Source: Sacculina carcini (Eukaryota; Arthropoda; Thecostraca; Sacculinidae). From it: DNA of 64,000 bases. The position numbers were made by a program, and so were the translations under genes. A model generated the notes under the pieces. It worked only from the letters and a program-made list of their open reading frames with translations. It did not search any database and had not been told where the DNA came from. Positions 11,307 through 23,352 of this stretch are shown piece by piece; the first letter of the stretch is position 1, and every line of letters starts with the position of its first letter. The stretch lies in NCBI GenBank assembly GCA_916048095.2, contig OU696577.1, positions 2,316,501-2,380,500 of the forward strand. The letters run 5' to 3'.

Positions 11307-13425
11307 ATGGCTAAACGGCGCAGATACTCGGAATGCTACCTCAACATTGGCTTCACCTCTCTGCTTGCCAGTGACGGCATCGAGAAACCACAGTGTGATT
11401 TGTGCCATGCTGTCCTGAGTGGAGAGTCAATGAAACCATCAAAACTCAAGCGTCATCTCGAGACGAAACATCCAGAACACGCAAAGAAGGATTTGGATTT
11501 CTTCAAACGGCATCAACAGTGTCTTAAAACTCAAAGACTCGACAGAAGTGGGTCGTTTCAGCAGCAAACTGCAGCCGTAGTAGAAGCCTCGTTTGACATT
11601 GCATTCGAAATTGCTAAACAACAAAAGCCTCACACAATTGGAGAAACATTTCATAAACCTTGCATGGTGAAAGCAGTATATCGTATTCTTGGAGAAGCCA
11701 GTGCAATGAAGATGCAGCAAGGATGGAGATGATGATGAGAAGATGCAGCAAGGATGAGAAGCTGAGAATGATGATGAGAAGATGCAGCAATACAGAGGCG
11801 CATTTCTAAAATGTCGATGGATGTGAAGGAACAGGCGTTGACTGAAATTAAGAGTTCCCCTTTGTTCTCCTTTCAGCTCGACGAGTCAACAGATACAAGT
11901 TCATGTTGTAAGTTGCTTGTCTTCGTGAGATACATTAATTCAGGTGACATTAATGATGAATTATTATTCTGCAGTGCACTTGAAACCACAACAAAATCTG
12001 ATGATGGAAAAAGTTTCAACTTTTTTCCAAGATGAAGATCTTCAATGGGAAAACGTATGTGGGGTTTGTACGGATGGGGCACCGGCTACGCTGGGATCGA
12101 AATCAGGATTCCAAATTAGAGTGAAGAAGTTAGCACCTCAAGCAAAGGGAATCCACTGCATGATTCACCGATATGCACTCACCAGCAAGACTCTCCCTGC
12201 CTCTCTGCAGGAAGTGCTTGATTGTGTAATCAAAATTGTAAATTACGTGAAGACTCAAGCACTCAACACTCGCCTATTTAAAGAACTATGCAAAGGCATG
12301 AATGCTGACCACGAAGTCCTTCTCTTCTACACAGCAGTACGTTGGTTGTCGAAAGGAAACGTTGTTAATCGTGTCTTTGAAATGAAAGATGAAATAAAGC
12401 TATTCCTGGAGACTCAAGAAAGAAAAATAGTCTGGCTCACTTCAAAGATGAAGCCTGGAAAAAAGGGTTGCGTACCTGGCGGACATTTTTCACGAGCTGA
12501 ACAAGCTCAATATGAAGCTTCAAGGAAAGGAAACACATGTTCTCCTTTCTCAAGATAGTCTTAGGTCTTTTGTTTCCAAACTGCAAAACTTGAGTCGGAA
12601 AACCAATCTTGGAAACATCGCCATGTTTGAAAAAATTTGTGAAGTGATGGATGAGTCTCAGAGCCAACTGGATCAGTTCCTCAAGGATGAGATTATCGAA
12701 CATCTTCAGTCTCTAGAAAAGGAAGTCGAGCGTTACTTCCCTGAGCTATCACAGGAACAAGAGGCCCTAGTAAGGAACACATTTTGTACTGAACTTGAAG
12801 TATCCAGCATCCCATATAATTTCCAAGATGAACTTCTGGATCTAAGGAACGACTCTTCAGCTCGTGATCTCTTCAAGGAGAAATCCATAACTCAGTTCTG
12901 GTGCGCTATGTATCCGTCATACTCCAAAGTCAGCATGATAGCTTTACGTGTCCTAGTTCCATTTGCTTCTACCTACTTGTGTGAGGCAGGATTTTCAACG
13001 CTTGTTAATATAAAAGTAAAGAATAGGAACAGATTGGATGTTGGAGATGACATGAGACTGGCTCTAACAAACGCTCGGCCACGAATTTCAAAGCTTACTG
13101 CTGAAATGCAGCATCAAACATCCCACTAGCTGGGTTTAATAGCTGTTGAAACCCATGTTAATGTCATTTTTAGGAATATATGTTCTTTTTGTTCAGGCTG
13201 GACCAATGTGATTTAATTTCCCAAAACAAAAAATTACTGGATTCTTGAACATATTTTTAGACTTTTCTTTCCCTCTCTATCACAGAAAATACACCCTACT
13301 ATATCACCTTTTTGTATATATTCAATGTCAAGTGTGACAGTCTTCAAAATCAAAACAAAAGGGGTCGCGTGGACTCCGAGGTCTTGGGAAGGGGGTCCCA
13401 AGTACAAAAAGGTTGGGAACCCCTG
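11307..13425 (+). pseudogene. hAT-superfamily transposon remnant with ZBED5-like transposase
   Basis: Open pieces in three frames (11307-11732, 11811-12035, 11944-12558, 12512-13129) give one transposase when read in order. There is a BED finger (CDLCHAVL ... LKRHLETKH), a hAT core with FQLDESTDTSSCCKLLVFVRY, GVCTDGAPATLGSKSGF, GIHCMIHRYAL and TAVRWLSKGNV, and a C-terminal dimerisation segment with CEAGFSTLVNIKVKNRNRLD. This is the ZBED5/SCAND3-like group of hAT transposases. At least two frameshifts (near 11944-12035 and 12470) and a stretch of GATGAGAAGATGCAGCA-type duplication at 11705-11795 make it inactive. The 3' terminal repeat reads AAAAAGGTTGGGAACCCCTG and ends at 13425. The 5' terminus was not found; the DNA upstream runs into a truncated hAT MITE. 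Confidence 0.85.
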
Positions 13426-15039
13426 CTCTAGGTGGATTTGTTCCTGCAGGATGTGTCGGTGCTGTCTAATTTAATATCGAATTGAATCAGATAAGCTTGT
13501 ATTCAAAACAACAGCGAGATACACCCCGATTCGGTAGAAACGTGCTTTCTCCGACTGCCTTCACAAATGTCTCCAAGCCAGAACGTTTTATCATAGTTTG
13601 GCTACGCTAAATATGACACACATATATATCACTTCGGATTATCGCCAATCCTTTATTATCATCTTATATATGCCACGTGCAATATGTTTATATATAAATA
13701 TAAATATATTAGTAAATAAATATTCATATATAAATATGTTATTCAATATATGCAAAGTGATTTTAATGTTATTTTACAGCCCCATCTGTTAAAAATAGCA
13801 TTAATATATTGTTAATTTTTTGTTGTTCTCAATGCGTGGGTTAATACTAAATTGTAAACGCAATATATTGATTTTACAACAGTCGGCAAATTCGCTGTTG
13901 GAAGTTGGTTTTTTGCGCTCTTTGTACTTTAAATATTGTATTGTATGTGTGTTCTGCTAAGCATACTTATTTCTTTACTGATATACTGTTTCATTCAGTA
14001 AATGTTTGGTGCGGGACGATTCAGAAATCATTCTTCCTACAGCGTTTTTAATATTGAGATGTGTGAGGCCAATATATTGGCATTTGAAATAGCGTAGCAT
14101 TTCATTTTTCATCGCATAGCGTGTGCAGAATATATGCGCTCAATTCAGTTCTGTCAAGTGAGCAGAAGTTGGAAAGTTTTCGCTGATTTTTTCACGCCGG
14201 GAAAGACGAAATTAAAATGTGCACACTGCTGAACCAATGGACCACACTTATTCTCAAAGTTGGCTCCAGATTTTCAATTTCACTCGCGAATTCACCACCA
14301 CCGTGCTGTTTGCTGCTGTGTGACTCTTGAAGTCTAGCGTTTGCAAAATTGAATGCAGATGCAACGGGAAAGTCTGGCAGAAATATGCATGATCAATATG
14401 CAGCATGGATCATAGTTGTCGAACAATATCATGCATCTATCATCTGCCAGGTATAAATACCGATATGGTGGTTTACAATGGCGGTTGCGGATGATTCCTG
14501 TCACCATTTGGTGCTGCTTAACGTTTAATTTAAATTCTATGAGTATATCTCTCGTCTAGTGTACGAGAACTAATATAATGAAGATACTATGCCGGGCAGT
14601 ATGTGGAGCTTAGCTCATCATTTGACTAGCTCCTGATAGCTGCTGTATCGCCCCCTGACACCGCCTCTGAACGCTGGTCCTGGGGCTTGCGTTGCTCGAG
14701 TGTGTATTGATATGCAGGCGACGAAACTTTTGTTCGCACCAGATCAAGCGAAAATGATAACCAAAGCACGTATGGGGCATACTTATATGCCGGCGTATAT
14801 ATGTATATGTTTGTATGTGTTTGTTGGCGTGTTATTTGTGTGCCATTTTCATATTCGGCGCGTGACACCATTGTTGAATACAGATAAGAACCAAGCCGCC
14901 CTGTCATCTGTTCATCTCATTCATATCCTCTCATTCGTCGGCACTTCGACTTTTTGTCATTTTCTGCGTTGTGTTGTGTCATTGTGTTGTTCGGTATGTG
15001 TACGTAATGAGTCAAATGAGTCGGAATGAGTCAAAGACT
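13426..15039. other. Gene-free AT-rich stretch
   Basis: A palindromic GGTATAAATACC at about 14451 resembles a TATA box, but no gene follows. No repeats were recognised. Confidence 0.5.
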
Positions 15040-15300
15040 CGTGACTCCTGCCTTCCAAGTATCATATTTTATTTTGAATGATTGTACTGTTTTTTTATTT
15101 ACGATCTCCTCTGGTAGCTTGTTCCAATCATCTATCGCCCTATTGGGGAAACTAAAATTTGAACGTCTCTTTTTATTCTTCGTTTCTGTAGACCAAATTT
15201 GTGACCTCTTTTTGATTTTGCCAATTGGAATCAATATTGATTTTGTACCACTTCTTTTTTCGAAAGATGTGTGTGTGTACGCTTGATTGTACACATTTTC
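15040..15300 (-). mobile_element. LINE reverse transcriptase C-terminal remnant
   Basis: The minus strand encodes RRSNFSFPNRAIDDWNKLPE and IVNKKTVQSFKIKYDTW, the pattern seen at the end of CR1/Jockey-like RTs. Its wording differs from the LINEs at 28, 32 and 20 kb, so it is a separate family. Upstream sequence on the same strand up to about 16030 is partly open but was not recognised. Confidence 0.6.
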
Positions 15301-17442
15301 GACAATATCGTACTTGAAAAGCGACACTGAACACACATGTTCATCTACACATAGACACACATACGTATCCATGTAAACACACTCACTCTTACAATTCTTA
15401 ATCATTTCTTCTCTTTGCTTTATTTAAATGTTTGAAAATTTAGCCCACTCATATACACACTCCGCTCTCATCCACGTACACTCTCAAGTTTACACATGCG
15501 TAGATATGTTGCTTTCAATTCTCAGGGTCCATGGATGTTCTATGTTTGCCCAAATAAAGCGGGTAGCATATCTTTCTTTTACCCTTTTTAGATCCGTGTA
15601 CGCGTTATAAATTTTTCCATGGACAACTTGCACGAATGCTGGTGGGATATTTATGTGGACATCGTTTACACTGGAATCATATTTTGGGTTCTATGCAGCT
15701 GAGATCGGCGGCAAGATGGCAGGCTTTTACCTTAGGCTCACCTCTTTTATGCTCTTCCTCGGCGTCGTAAGAGACTTCAGTATATATTTTTTGGATACCG
15801 ACGGAATAGTTTGGCTTGGGCGCTTTTTTGTAGAAAGCTTGGTATGCATATGTTCTATTTTGCGAATATGTTTTGTTTGGCGTGGAATATCATATTTAGA
15901 CGAAGAAGTGAACCTTCCTTGAGAAATTGTTGCGAGAGTGAATTTGTGGTGTAATTGTTCTAATGGCTCACGGAAACATATGTCGTTTGATAAAAGGTGA
16001 TATAACGCTTCCTTTGACGCCATAATCATTCATGTGCGTAGCATTGTGTACGCAAGTGTGTGTATGGGTGTGTGTGTGTGTGTGTATTTGCACTTAACTT
16101 TCCGTTTCACACTGGTCCGTTTATGTGATGCACGCATTATATTCGCGTTGTGCACACAACACTTCAGATGCTTCTGCTTTTCGGTCTTGATTTCGAATCG
16201 CATCAGATCTGCTGGCAAAGCCGCATCTGCTCGGTGTGTTGTCGCCAAATGGAATATTCAATCGAGCACAGTGAAATTCCATTAGACCGCCTTTCGCCCC
16301 TTTGTCGTCTGAATACGTGTAGAAATCATGCTTCAGCTCAGCCACATTTCCTTGCTGGCTGTTCAACAAAAATGCACGATCTATTTCACGCGCCCCGCAC
16401 TCCGCTGTAAACTGTTATGGTACGTTGGGCTCTGCTTTTCCGCCCCACCGCTTTCCAAGTGAGAGAATCAAGCACTACACCTGCCGCAATGTGAGAAAAC
16501 AGCTGATACGATGGCATTGCTCAGTGTTCACCGTAATTTATCCTGGCATCAACTGGTCAACAATTGATGACGATATTTGGATCAAATATTGACGATTGAA
16601 TAATGTTGAGGATACTAATTGAGGTGAATGTTTTCTGAAAACCTACGCTGTTTCACTATTGCTTATTGCATTTTGCAACATTCTCCTAAATCCGGGGATT
16701 TTACCCCACTATTTATTGCAATGGGTACATCCACAATGATTCAAAGTGGTCTCAAAAACAAGAGTTATACAGCCAACAGCGAGGCGCGAATGGAGTATAT
16801 GAACAGATGCTTGGAGTTCAGGTATTGTCCGAGAGCGCATTCGACCATATCACGGTGGATTTCAAACTAAGCGCTAATCGTGTTGCGCTGAGCCGATAGA
16901 CAAATGAGCTTATCGTGTCGTCATAGTGCACTCACTCGAAAAGCAAACCCCTTTCCTATTCAGTTGCATTCATCGCACTCAGCGCCAACGACTCTCCCCT
17001 CAAACTAGTAGGCTTCAGTTGTTGACTATTCTGTTAAGCACGCCTCGAACCATTTCTGGTCGCCTGAACAGAATATGCGAAATTGGTTACGCTGCTGGTG
17101 GAAATACCGACTTTGAACTGCACACTGGGCGGCAAAATATATGGTGTTTCACTGCTAAGAAATTTCGATAATCGAATTTTGAACGGTGTTCATTCAACAT
17201 TACGCAGGGGAATAATTATACAAGGACGGGAGTATTGACGCATTTTTTCGTAGATCAAGCGTTGACAAAGTGATCGATATCGACTCCTTGAGGCCAATAG
17301 GATTATCCAAGCAGGCGATGTAAGAGCATTGGAAGCCATTGGTTCTCGGAAGCTATTAGCATTACATCATTGCACCCGAAAATCTATGCACAGGTGGAAG
17401 AAAATGGTGTTTTCCCCACCTAGAGATTCCGGGAACCAGGCT
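15301..17442. other. Stretch with unrecognised open frames
   Basis: A 100-codon frame on the minus strand (16029-15727, basic, Ser/Lys-rich) lies upstream of a LINE C-terminus and may be part of that remnant. Nothing else is supported. Confidence 0.4.
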
Positions 17443-17539
17443 ATTACGCCTACGCTGCACTGCCGGCTCTCTTTCTCTTTCTTGTTAGGTTGGGTTGACT
17501 AGGAAAGAGAAAGAGCCGGGACTAAAGTGTAGGCGTAAT
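17443..17539. repeat. 97-bp fold-back (hairpin) sequence
   Basis: The arms begin and end with exact inverted ATTACGCCTAC and GTAGGCGTAAT. An inner pair CCGGCTCTCTTTCTCTTTC and GAAAGAGAAAGAGCCGG follows, leaving a loop of about 20 bases. It may be a tiny MITE or a transcribed hairpin. No target duplication is evident. Confidence 0.75.
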
Positions 17540-17718
17540 GGTCCGTAGGCGAAATATCCTTAGCTCCTACCCTCCGCTCCGATTCCTACCAAGCTGTCAG
17601 CCAGACTGCGCGTGTCAAACTACGTGCAGTATAGAGTGAGCGAGCCGTGGTTGAAACGTATGTATGAATTTGCACACTGCAAACATACACGAGCATCATA
17701 AACCTGATTCTATATAAG

Positions 17719-17780
17719 CGCGCACAAGATAAACAACAACAACAACGTGTATTTGCTATAGCGCACTAATATTAAGACAG
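17719..17780 (-). repeat. LINE 3' tail fragment
   Basis: The segment holds CAA repeats followed by gtgtatttgctatagcgcac, the same 3' tail seen at 27905-27950 in the same orientation. Only the tail is recognisable. Confidence 0.5.
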
Positions 17781-17835
17781 GCACGAAACGTTGCAGAAGA
17801 CAATAGGGAGACAATAAGAATATATCGGAAAAGGC

Positions 17836-18254
17836 TGTAGAAGCAAACAAAAAATTAAGATATATTCCAGACAGGCGCACGTGGGCATCACCGCCCCACG
17901 CGCGCCCACAAGACGTCACACGCCGACAACACTTCGAACACGACTTCCAATCCGACTCTCAGGCTCACATCGTGATACACGGGAGCACACACACACATAC
18001 ACGCGCACAGGCCTGACGCCCACCGCCACAACCAATCAGCGGCGAGCCGGTCACTCGCTCGCCACCGCGGGGCATGAACAATTCACCAAACGCACATACA
18101 CACACAGCGACACAACTATACACACTCGCTCACACACTCTCGCACGCCATACCCAATTCAACCATGCACTATCACACAGACACAATAACGTGCTGACACA
18201 CTCAGACACACTCTCTCACACACAATCTCTCCCACTGCACACGATCACACCACA
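17836..18254 (-). repeat. Solo LTR of the same short LTR family, fossil
   Basis: In reverse orientation this 419-bp segment runs TGTGGTGTGATCG to CTACA and shares the CCAAT and CRE-bearing body with the repeats at 47.3-48.5 kb. The flanking pentamers AAGGC and AATGC match at four of five bases, consistent with an aged target duplication. Confidence 0.65.
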
Positions 18255-18504
18255 AATGCACAAGCAAACACTAATAAATGAGAGTTAAGTTTGCACAGAT
18301 GCAAGTGTTGCTAGATGGCCTATGGCTATCAAGTGGCTTATCTGTCCTTGATCAGGTATTGTTTTTCGTCCTGTAGAATGTCTAGCCAACCTTCTCATTG
18401 CAGAACAGTAAGGGAGCCGGTTTAGTCGCCGACGACTCGACCATGAACCGGGTTGTACAGGAATATCGTGGTTACCTGTAGCAGGGCAGAACCTGACCAG
18501 AACG

Positions 18505-18570
18505 GCATTTAGTTGACTGTGATGTCTGAAGATGGAGACAGACTTCTCCGAAACGTTACGAATAGCTGAT
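18505..18570 (+). ncRNA. Hammerhead-like motif, imperfect
   Basis: CTGAAGATGGAGA, then a short loop, TCTCCGAAACGTTAC repeats the pattern at 56.7 kb with the same extra U and a different stem II loop. The independent loop change with the stem conserved suggests that the structure is, or was, maintained. Confidence 0.35.
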
Positions 18571-18884
18571 TTATTAAGCAAACTCAGTAGCGACCATCAA
18601 AAACTCGCACGAGCGATCGAGATGACGAATACTGAAAACTGCATGGCCCCAATCCAGTATAATTTTGTTTGTTTGAATGTATGTATGTGTATGTTTATTT
18701 AAAAGAGGTTGAACGAAATATTGCGTATTTAGATAAAATCTCTTCTCAAAATTCTCAAATATCTGAGCTTTTTCTAATTGCTCATGCTTGTGTGTTTGAG
18801 TTTCACACAATGTTGGATGAATTAATTAGTTTTCGTCTGTTCTCTCTTGTTCTTTGCCTCACAGATGGTTCGCAGTCTTCACAA

Positions 18885-19198
18885 CAGTGGCGGCGCCAAG
18901 GGTGGGCTCTGGGGGGGCACCCTTCCACCAAATATGCGAAGGCCCCCCTAGCCCCCCAAATATCCTAATCATGGACAATAAAATTGCTTACCACTGTAAA
19001 TGAAGTCCTGTCCTGTATGGTTGAGGTTCGATGACTGAATCAGTGTGCTCCAGTCTCTTATTATTATACCACGTAGTCAGCGTTCGAGTGTAGCTCTTCA
19101 TGCTTCGCCAAGCCCCCACAACTTTTTCCTCAGCCCCCACAACTTTTTCCTTAGTCCCCCTCAGGCCCCCCATCGGAAGAATCCTGGCGCCGCCACTG
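18885..19198. mobile_element. hAT-like MITE, family B
   Basis: Terminal inverted repeats CAGTGGCGGCGCCA and TGGCGCCGCCACTG enclose 314 bp with no coding capacity. The 8-bp target duplication CTTCACAA is exact (18877-18884 and 19199-19206). This copy fixes the family's superfamily assignment. Confidence 0.9.
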
Positions 19199-19799
19199 CT
19201 TCACAATATCAATGTTGGCGTAAAACTGAGCTGATGCTGCTTGGTCTGGTTTCTGATGTTTCTATGCAAAACGCACATTACTGGGTGCAGCTTAGACGCA
19301 AATATACCGCCAACATTCCCATCTATATTATCGAGAAGAGTTGAGTTTAGTGAGATGCACGCGACGAAACGGCACGTCACCTATAGATAACACACAGAGC
19401 TCCGGTATCAACATTGTATTGTTCGACCGACGAGTTTCTTCACAAAAATCTTCTTGCCGACTGCTGCAGATAAATCTTATTGGTCATCCTAGATCAGTGG
19501 GGCGTAGTCTTTTTTCTCTGATTCTCCGCTTCTTTCTGAGCCAATTCCTCAATTTCTACAACAGCGCTGATAATTCAAATACATTTCATTTTTGTACCGA
19601 ATCAAATATCAGGAAGTTCCTAGAAACGATATTAAACGAATTCGGATTGAATCACACATTTATCCTTTTCTCCAACATTCAATCACACACTTGGCAACTT
19701 CTCCGTTCCCCACTGGTGGGCAATGGAGTTTACGGACCACTGTCCTAGACATCCTAATATTTTCTAAGCATTTTTTATGACTCAAAGAAATTATTTCAT

Positions 19800-20112
19800 G
19801 AGATAATGTTGTAAACAGCTGACAATATACACAGATCATTACTGCCTGCATTCAGGACAACAATCTACAGAAACTCCTTTCTATACTCCGCACCCACGAT
19901 ATGGAACTCTTTACCTGCTCAGCTTAAGGAATCAGGAATATCTGAATCCTTAGTCCAATTCAAGAAAAAACTGCGAATTGTGGTTTTGTTGAGTTTAGAG
20001 ATATGGTTGAACATGCGTTTTGTAATCATTCGTATAATTACAAACTATTTCGGATCTCAAGCCGGTCGTTTCAGTACATTATCTTGCTAAAATACAACAA
20101 CAACAACAACAA
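19800..20112 (+). mobile_element. LINE 3' fragment
   Basis: The plus strand encodes SAPTIWNSLPAQLKESGISE and then LVQFKKKLRI, the characteristic C-terminus of LINE reverse transcriptases, followed by a 3' tail with ACA repeats at 20096-20111. Related sequence probably extends to about 19400 but is too decayed to delimit. Confidence 0.7.
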
Positions 20113-20392
20113 TACTAAACATTATTAGTAGAAATAATTTGAATTGTCTTGGTTGCGACAATTATCGTATATGTTTCAAGCTTATTTTCTCAGCGGATAT
20201 TATCCTCTTTACCAGACTCCTATTTCGTGTAAATGCAAGCATGACTCAATCATAAGATGCGAAACAGTTGGTCATTGCGTCTGTCCGCTACTAGATGAGG
20301 TGCGACCAGTAAATTTTTGCCAGAGGTCTCGATCTTTGCTGCGCATTGGACCCCACTCGCTGTTGGGTCGCAAAGATGTTCTCAGTGCCTGC

Positions 20393-20395
<3 letters not shown>

Positions 20396-20445
<50 letters not shown>

Positions 20446-20448
20446 ACC
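20396..20448. repeat. (CA)n microsatellite
   Basis: About 25 CA units just before the GATC-rich repeat. Confidence 0.95.
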
Positions 20449-20460
20449 AGTACTGCGTGT

Positions 20461-20606
20461 GGTCAGATGCGACCTGCACGTTGGGTCTAGCAGAACTGCA
20501 AGGTCTACTGAGATCGGGGACCTAGAAAGGAGGATCTGTATAGATCTGTGTGATCTGGTGAGATCGAGGATCCGGATAGTGGATCGTGAGGTGAGGTGTG
20601 ATATAT
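20461..20606. repeat. GATC-rich dispersed repeat, copy 1
   Basis: It begins GGTCAGATGCGACCTGCACG, continues TTGGGTCTAGCA, then degenerate units such as CTGGTGAGATCGAGGATC, and ends GATCGTGAGG. It shares this order with copies at 55.3 and 57.5 kb. Confidence 0.75.
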
Positions 20607-21495
20607 ATACACACACATACACATAAACACACACACACACACACATACACACCAGTATCGCATCACGCAATCTTGTTTGTACCGAAGGGCAAGCATTTAA
20701 ATTCAAGTATTTGATTTTTTTGCTTCTAAGCTTTATTTTGGTCGCCTGAGAGGAATGTGCAAAACAGCCCAATTTGCTGGTGGAACTCACGAGTTTGAAC
20801 TGTTCATTTATCTAAAAATAAATTCATGCACATTGGAGACAATTTGATCATCAAATTTAGAACTGTTTTCATTAGATATGACACTGCGTCACGGTAATGG
20901 AGCAAATTCCATTTTCAAAAAACTGAAGGCCTATTTTTAGAAGATGTATCCTACGCTAAAATTATGATGCCCTTTTTAGACAGACGTTCTGAGGGCTAAG
21001 ATGGACCACCCAATAATGATTCCATATAATCTTCAGTCGTTTGGAGAGTATGGCTTTAGTGACTCCTCACGCGGTCTGCCCTTGGCTTCTGATCAGCAAG
21101 ATGAAATTGTAAATCTAGCGGTAATCGAACGTCTAGTGTATCATGCTGATGATTTTGGTCGAACGTGTGTTGTATTCCGTCACCTACTTTGCAAATGTGC
21201 CATTTTCTTGTGTATATTCGTTTCGTCTTTTTTATAGACAAGCAAATGTCTGAGTAGACACTTGAATTAGATTAAATGTATAAAAAAGATCGACTTAAAC
21301 AATTGGATGTATTCAAATAGCCATACTTCACTTCTCTATTGCTCATGATTACGTTATATATACTTTAATCTTCTTTTTCTCCGTTCACTTACATTTTCAC
21401 TTGTCAAAAGTATTATTCTTCCCCACAACCAATACGTTCAGTTCTTTTGCCAGAAATGATTGAACAAATATACAGTGTAAGTCAAACTCGCTTAC

Positions 21496-21590
21496 CTCGA
21501 TAATTCCAAGGTGCCAGTGCTTGTACAGCTCGAGCACGAACAGTACGATTAATGGTGACAATGCAACAGTCGCTAGCATCCATCCACACA
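21496..21590 (-). CDS. NAAT-like exon 11 (TM12)
   Basis: The acceptor reads gtttacag|TGTGTGG and the donor ATCGAG|gtaagc (phase 0). It encodes [20 protein letters not shown] followed by ELYKHW, the last transmembrane helix. The next exon must be short. Candidate terminal exons are 21249-21232 (TFACL, stop; better pyrimidine tract) and 21183-21133 (VTEYNTRSTKIISMIH, stop; weak tract). Neither can be proven from sequence alone. Confidence 0.88.
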
Positions 21591-23266
21591 CTGTAAACAA
21601 TTTTTGACATATTGTGTTTATGGAGTGGATAAATTGTCAGACATCATATCCGAAATGCTTTATCAAAAACTATACTTGGAGACCTGAATAATGAAGTGAT
21701 CTTACCATCAGATTATGCATGGGAAAACAGATATTCTGATATTATAGCGTCTTGGAAATTAAAGCGGCATTCAAGAGATCCGGGTCGATGTTTGGATTAT
21801 ACGAATATTCCTCTTGCATTTATTATACTGCTTTTCCCTGTTGCCCTCATTCACTCATTTACGCTGCAATGTTTTCATCTGTGTTTACCCATTGACCACT
21901 GTCAGTGATTTGTATTGATTGTCAAATCACATATATACTGATAAGCTATTTGAACTATTTGCCCACCACATCATCCAATTATTATCAGTTTCCTCAAAGG
22001 AATTTGTCATATATTTATTTGTTGTTTATAGTTGTTTTTAATGAGGGGTGTGGGCGGAGTGGCATAATTGAGTGTCATCGAATGGAGTGTTTATAACTAC
22101 ATATTTATCATAAATTTTTTGAACTCTCTCTACAATTCTTTACTTTTCGAACTCTCTGTCTACATCTTTTGGGTGCTTCCGATACATGGGTCCATCGCAA
22201 GGTGGTAATAGTGGTTGCACTTTTCCATGCTACTGGATTTGCTTGTAATTAATAGTAATAATAATATAGTAATGTCTTATACAGAATGAAAGATCAGCGT
22301 GCATGTAGAGTTGGCTACTATTATCGTGAGCATTCACCTACGGCTGCTGTTGGGTACAGTACTCCACCATAGGAGATAGGCTTGCGCACGATGTTGCTGT
22401 AGAGAAACAGTGTCAATAGCGTTGCCGGAATCAGCAAAGACCAGCTGAATCGGTGAAACACAGAAGGCCGGCGACCAGTCATCAGTTGGATATCGTCACA
22501 GAGAGATGTCACGCCGTACACCCAGCTGATTGCGACCACTTCAAGTATGGCTAATGCGAATACCACGAAACCGCCTCCGAAGTGGTCAACCAGCACGAGC
22601 ATAAAATCCCCGCCCTACACAAAACAAGCAGGCATATTAGCCACAGAGGTAAGTGTATTTTCCCAGTGATCTAATGACTCAATCAGTGGAGTCACTGACA
22701 AATGGTTTGGTCGCGGATATCCCGGACCTCTCAAGAAATACGTACATATTGCTTCAATTATTATGTTTCTAAACTGAGCATATACTGGATATAAAAACGA
22801 CTCAGGCAACTTCGGAAGGTCCGTCTACTCATTATATAGCAAACGTGTAGGCTCATAGCATTACATTGTGCAGATAGGAAATACTGTTTCATAATAATGA
22901 TATCGGAAGAGAGTGATGTTTGTTCATTTGATCAAATTTCATACCGACACATACGGAACTATTTAGTGTTTACTTGTGAATTTACAGGGCACAATTGGTA
23001 ATTTAGGCACTTTTCCCAGATTTGACAAACGTTTTCAATACGGTGATACAGTTACATGACTGAATACTCCTTGGACTGACCGGTGTGACGTAGATGAGGC
23101 CAATGAGAAATCCGCAAGTACAAACGACCAGTGTGACAAGCCAACGTTTCCAGGACGGGAAGCGGTCGCACATCACTGTGACAATGCAGCCGACAGGTCC
23201 CATGGCTGAGCCGACGCCCATTGTGAGTTGCATTAGGAAAAACATGAAGGCGAAAAGCTACACGAT

Positions 23267-23352
<86 letters not shown>

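Noticed and set aside
14451-14462. GGTATAAATACC as a promoter
   Set aside because: A palindromic AT-rich word with no downstream gene or initiator; expected by chance in AT-rich DNA.
15653-16029. Overlapping 89- and 100-codon frames on opposite strands
   Set aside because: Not recognised. They may be part of a LINE remnant, but the evidence is too weak for a gene call.
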